Assembly: GCA_017557265.1 (NCBI GenBank) | Contig: JAFZAM010000155.1 | Span: 1-6,575 of the forward strand | Reading direction: 5' to 3' | Source: Oscillospiraceae bacterium | Lineage (GTDB): Bacteria > Bacillota > Clostridia > Oscillospirales > Oscillospiraceae | Length of the DNA stretch: 6,575 nt | Shown: positions 5,570-6,575 of the stretch, one piece after another | How the letters are laid out: the number at the start of each line of letters is the position of its first letter | Position numbering within the stretch: the first letter of the stretch is position 1 | Program-made: the position numbers and the translations under genes | Notes under the pieces: model-generated | What the model was told of the DNA's origin: nothing | The model's database searches: none | The model's input: the letters and a program-made list of their open reading frames with translations, nothing else

Positions 5570-5588
5570 GTGACTGCCCGTGGGCGCG

Positions 5589-5626
5589 AAAAGGCCCGCC
5601 TCCTCCGCAAAAGGGGGAAGCGGGCC
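5589..5626 (-). terminator. Rho-independent terminator (proximal of two)
   Basis: In minus-strand RNA, GGCCCGC (5626-5620) pairs with GCGGGCC (5599-5593), and the stem extends inward through UUCCCC/GAGGAG with one mismatch and one wobble. UUUU (5592-5589) follows. It starts 21 bases after the DUF362 stop codon. The U-run is short, which may be why a second terminator follows. Confidence 0.75.
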
Positions 5627-5647
5627 GGAACAGCGCGAACGCGCGGA

Positions 5648-6575
5648 CTACTTTACGCTGATGGCCTTCTTCGGGCAGACCTCCTGGCAGCAGTAGCAGC
5701 GGATGCACTTTTTGTAGTTGTAGACGGGGGGCTCGCTCCTGCCGGCGGCGAAGCTGAGCGCCTTGCCGTCTACGGGGCAGTGGTCGGCGCAGACGCCGCA
5801 TCTTACGCAGAGCGAGGCGTCGATGACGGGCTTGCGCTTGCCGCCCGTTATGCGGGCCAGAAGGGTCAGGATGTTGAGCTTTTCGCCCTCGCGCAGGACG
5901 TCGAAATCCGGGTCGCCGCAGCGCTCGACGAGCTCGCTCATCGAGACGGGCTTTTCGCTCCCGTCCTCGTCTATGAGGACGACGTCTATCTCGCTCTCGT
6001 CGAACGTGCCTATGCCCGCGAGCGCGCCGTAGACGTTGGTCGGGACGAGCTTCGGCGAGAGATATACGAGCCTGCAGAAGACCGAATCGAGCGCTATCGG
6101 GTCGGAGGAGGCGAGGATGACCCCCATCTCGACCGGGTCGCCCGAGGCGGGGCCGTTGCCCTCCATGGCGACGACGCCGTCCATGACGTGGAGCCTCTGC
6201 GGCGTCGCCTTGTAGAGATCGCAGAGCATGCGCGCGAAGACGGCGGCGTTATTGTACGTCGTGTGCCCGACGGCCTTGCGGAAGCCGCAGACGAGGCCGT
6301 ACATGTTCTTGAGCGCGCCGGTGACGCGCTCGAGCATGTGCGTCTTCATCTTGCACACGCCTATTATCGCGTCGGACTCCGTGACCTCGCGCGCGAAGTA
6401 AAAGCGCTTCGCCGTCCTGCCCTCGGGATAATCGACTGTGACTTCGTGGCTCATGTCGGCGATATGCGCGCCGAAGAGCTTATCCTCCGTCAGGCCGAGC
6501 TTGTGCATCGCGCCGACGCAGTTGCCGTTCGCGGGCGAGTCGCCGACGGCGACGCTGCCGCAGCCCGCCTCGCTC
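5648..6575 (-). CDS. DUF362 domain protein with C-terminal 2x[4Fe-4S] ferredoxin domain (5' end beyond window)
   Basis: 308 C-terminal residues are visible and the frame stays open to the right edge. The ATG at 6506-6508 is not the start: residues before it read GCGSVAVGDSP, the usual N-terminal part of DUF362. Other DUF362 hallmarks are KMKTHMLERVTGALKN (visible 75-90), VMDGVVAMEGNGP (130-142) and SSDPIALDSV (156-165). The C-terminus has two 4Fe-4S motifs, CVRCGVCADHCP (C256, C259, C262, C266) and CIRCYCCQEVCP (C290, C293, C296, C300), like bacterial 2[4Fe-4S] ferredoxins. There are no membrane segments in the visible part. Cytoplasmic electron transfer is likely, but the reaction of DUF362 proteins is not established. 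The TAG stop is followed by two terminators, so it is the last gene of its own transcript and not part of the Mop operon. Confidence 0.93.
   Translation of the reverse strand, partial: SEAGCGSVAVGDSPANGNCVGAMHKLGLTEDKLFGAHIADMSHEVTVDYPEGRTAKRFYFAREVTESDAIIGVCKMKTHMLERVTGALKNMYGLVCGFRKAVGHTTYNNAAVFARMLCDLYKATPQRLHVMDGVVAMEGNGPASGDPVEMGVILASSDPIALDSVFCRLVYLSPKLVPTNVYGALAGIGTFDESEIDVVLIDEDGSEKPVSMSELVERCGDPDFDVLREGEKLNILTLLARITGGKRKPVIDASLCVRCGVCADHCPVDGKALSFAAGRSEPPVYNYKKCIRCYCCQEVCPKKAISVK

Noticed and set aside
1..6575. tRNA, rRNA, CRISPR arrays, insertion sequences or attachment sites
   Set aside because: I looked on both strands and saw no cloverleaf, repeated spacer-sized units, terminal inverted repeats or transposase motifs.

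Overview
The window is GC-rich bacterial DNA, and every gene I can support lies on the minus strand. It reads right to left as the 3' part of a DUF362/ferredoxin gene, two strong terminators, and then a four-gene run: a histidine-kinase-like ATPase, an FAH-family enzyme, a molybdenum hydroxylase of the aldehyde-oxidoreductase (Mop) type, and a truncated Fe-S flavoprotein. The iron-sulfur-rich, molybdenum-dependent gene content, strong AGGAGG-type ribosome binding sites, UUG/GUG starts and sigma-A-like promoters in AT-rich gaps suggest a strict anaerobe. A high-GC gut-type member of the Clostridia (Oscillospiraceae-like) or Synergistota fits best. This placement is inference and the taxon cannot be fixed from the window.

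Layout: 5648-6575 is the C-terminal part of a DUF362 protein with two 4Fe-4S motifs; its start lies beyond the right edge. 5524-5626 holds two tandem rho-independent terminators that separate it from the rest. 5368-5523 is the promoter and leader of the next unit, with an extended -10 promoter, a palindrome over the -10 and a short direct repeat. 4630-5367 encodes a small soluble HATPase protein that seems to lack the phospho-accepting histidine. 3742-4566 encodes an FAH-family hydrolase/isomerase. 3664-3741 is an AT-rich gap with a probable internal promoter and an inverted repeat near the predicted transcription start. 829-3663 encodes a 944-residue Mop-type enzyme (two 2Fe-2S domains fused to the Moco domains, no FAD domain, TTG start). 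751-828 holds an intercistronic hairpin. 1-750 encodes the N-terminal 250 residues of a DPD/GltD-like Fe-S flavoprotein that runs off the left edge. The longest stretch without a gene is 280 bases (5368-5647).

Working model (inference): the Mop-type protein oxidises or hydroxylates an aldehyde or heterocycle and has no flavin domain of its own. The adjacent Fe-S flavoprotein is a plausible electron partner. The FAH-family enzyme would process a 2-oxo or beta-diketo acid intermediate of the same catabolic route. The HATPase protein may be a regulatory component. The most interesting points are the compact flavoprotein, which seems to lack the usual NAD(P)-binding insertion and one cluster cysteine, and the altered substrate pocket of the Mop-type enzyme.
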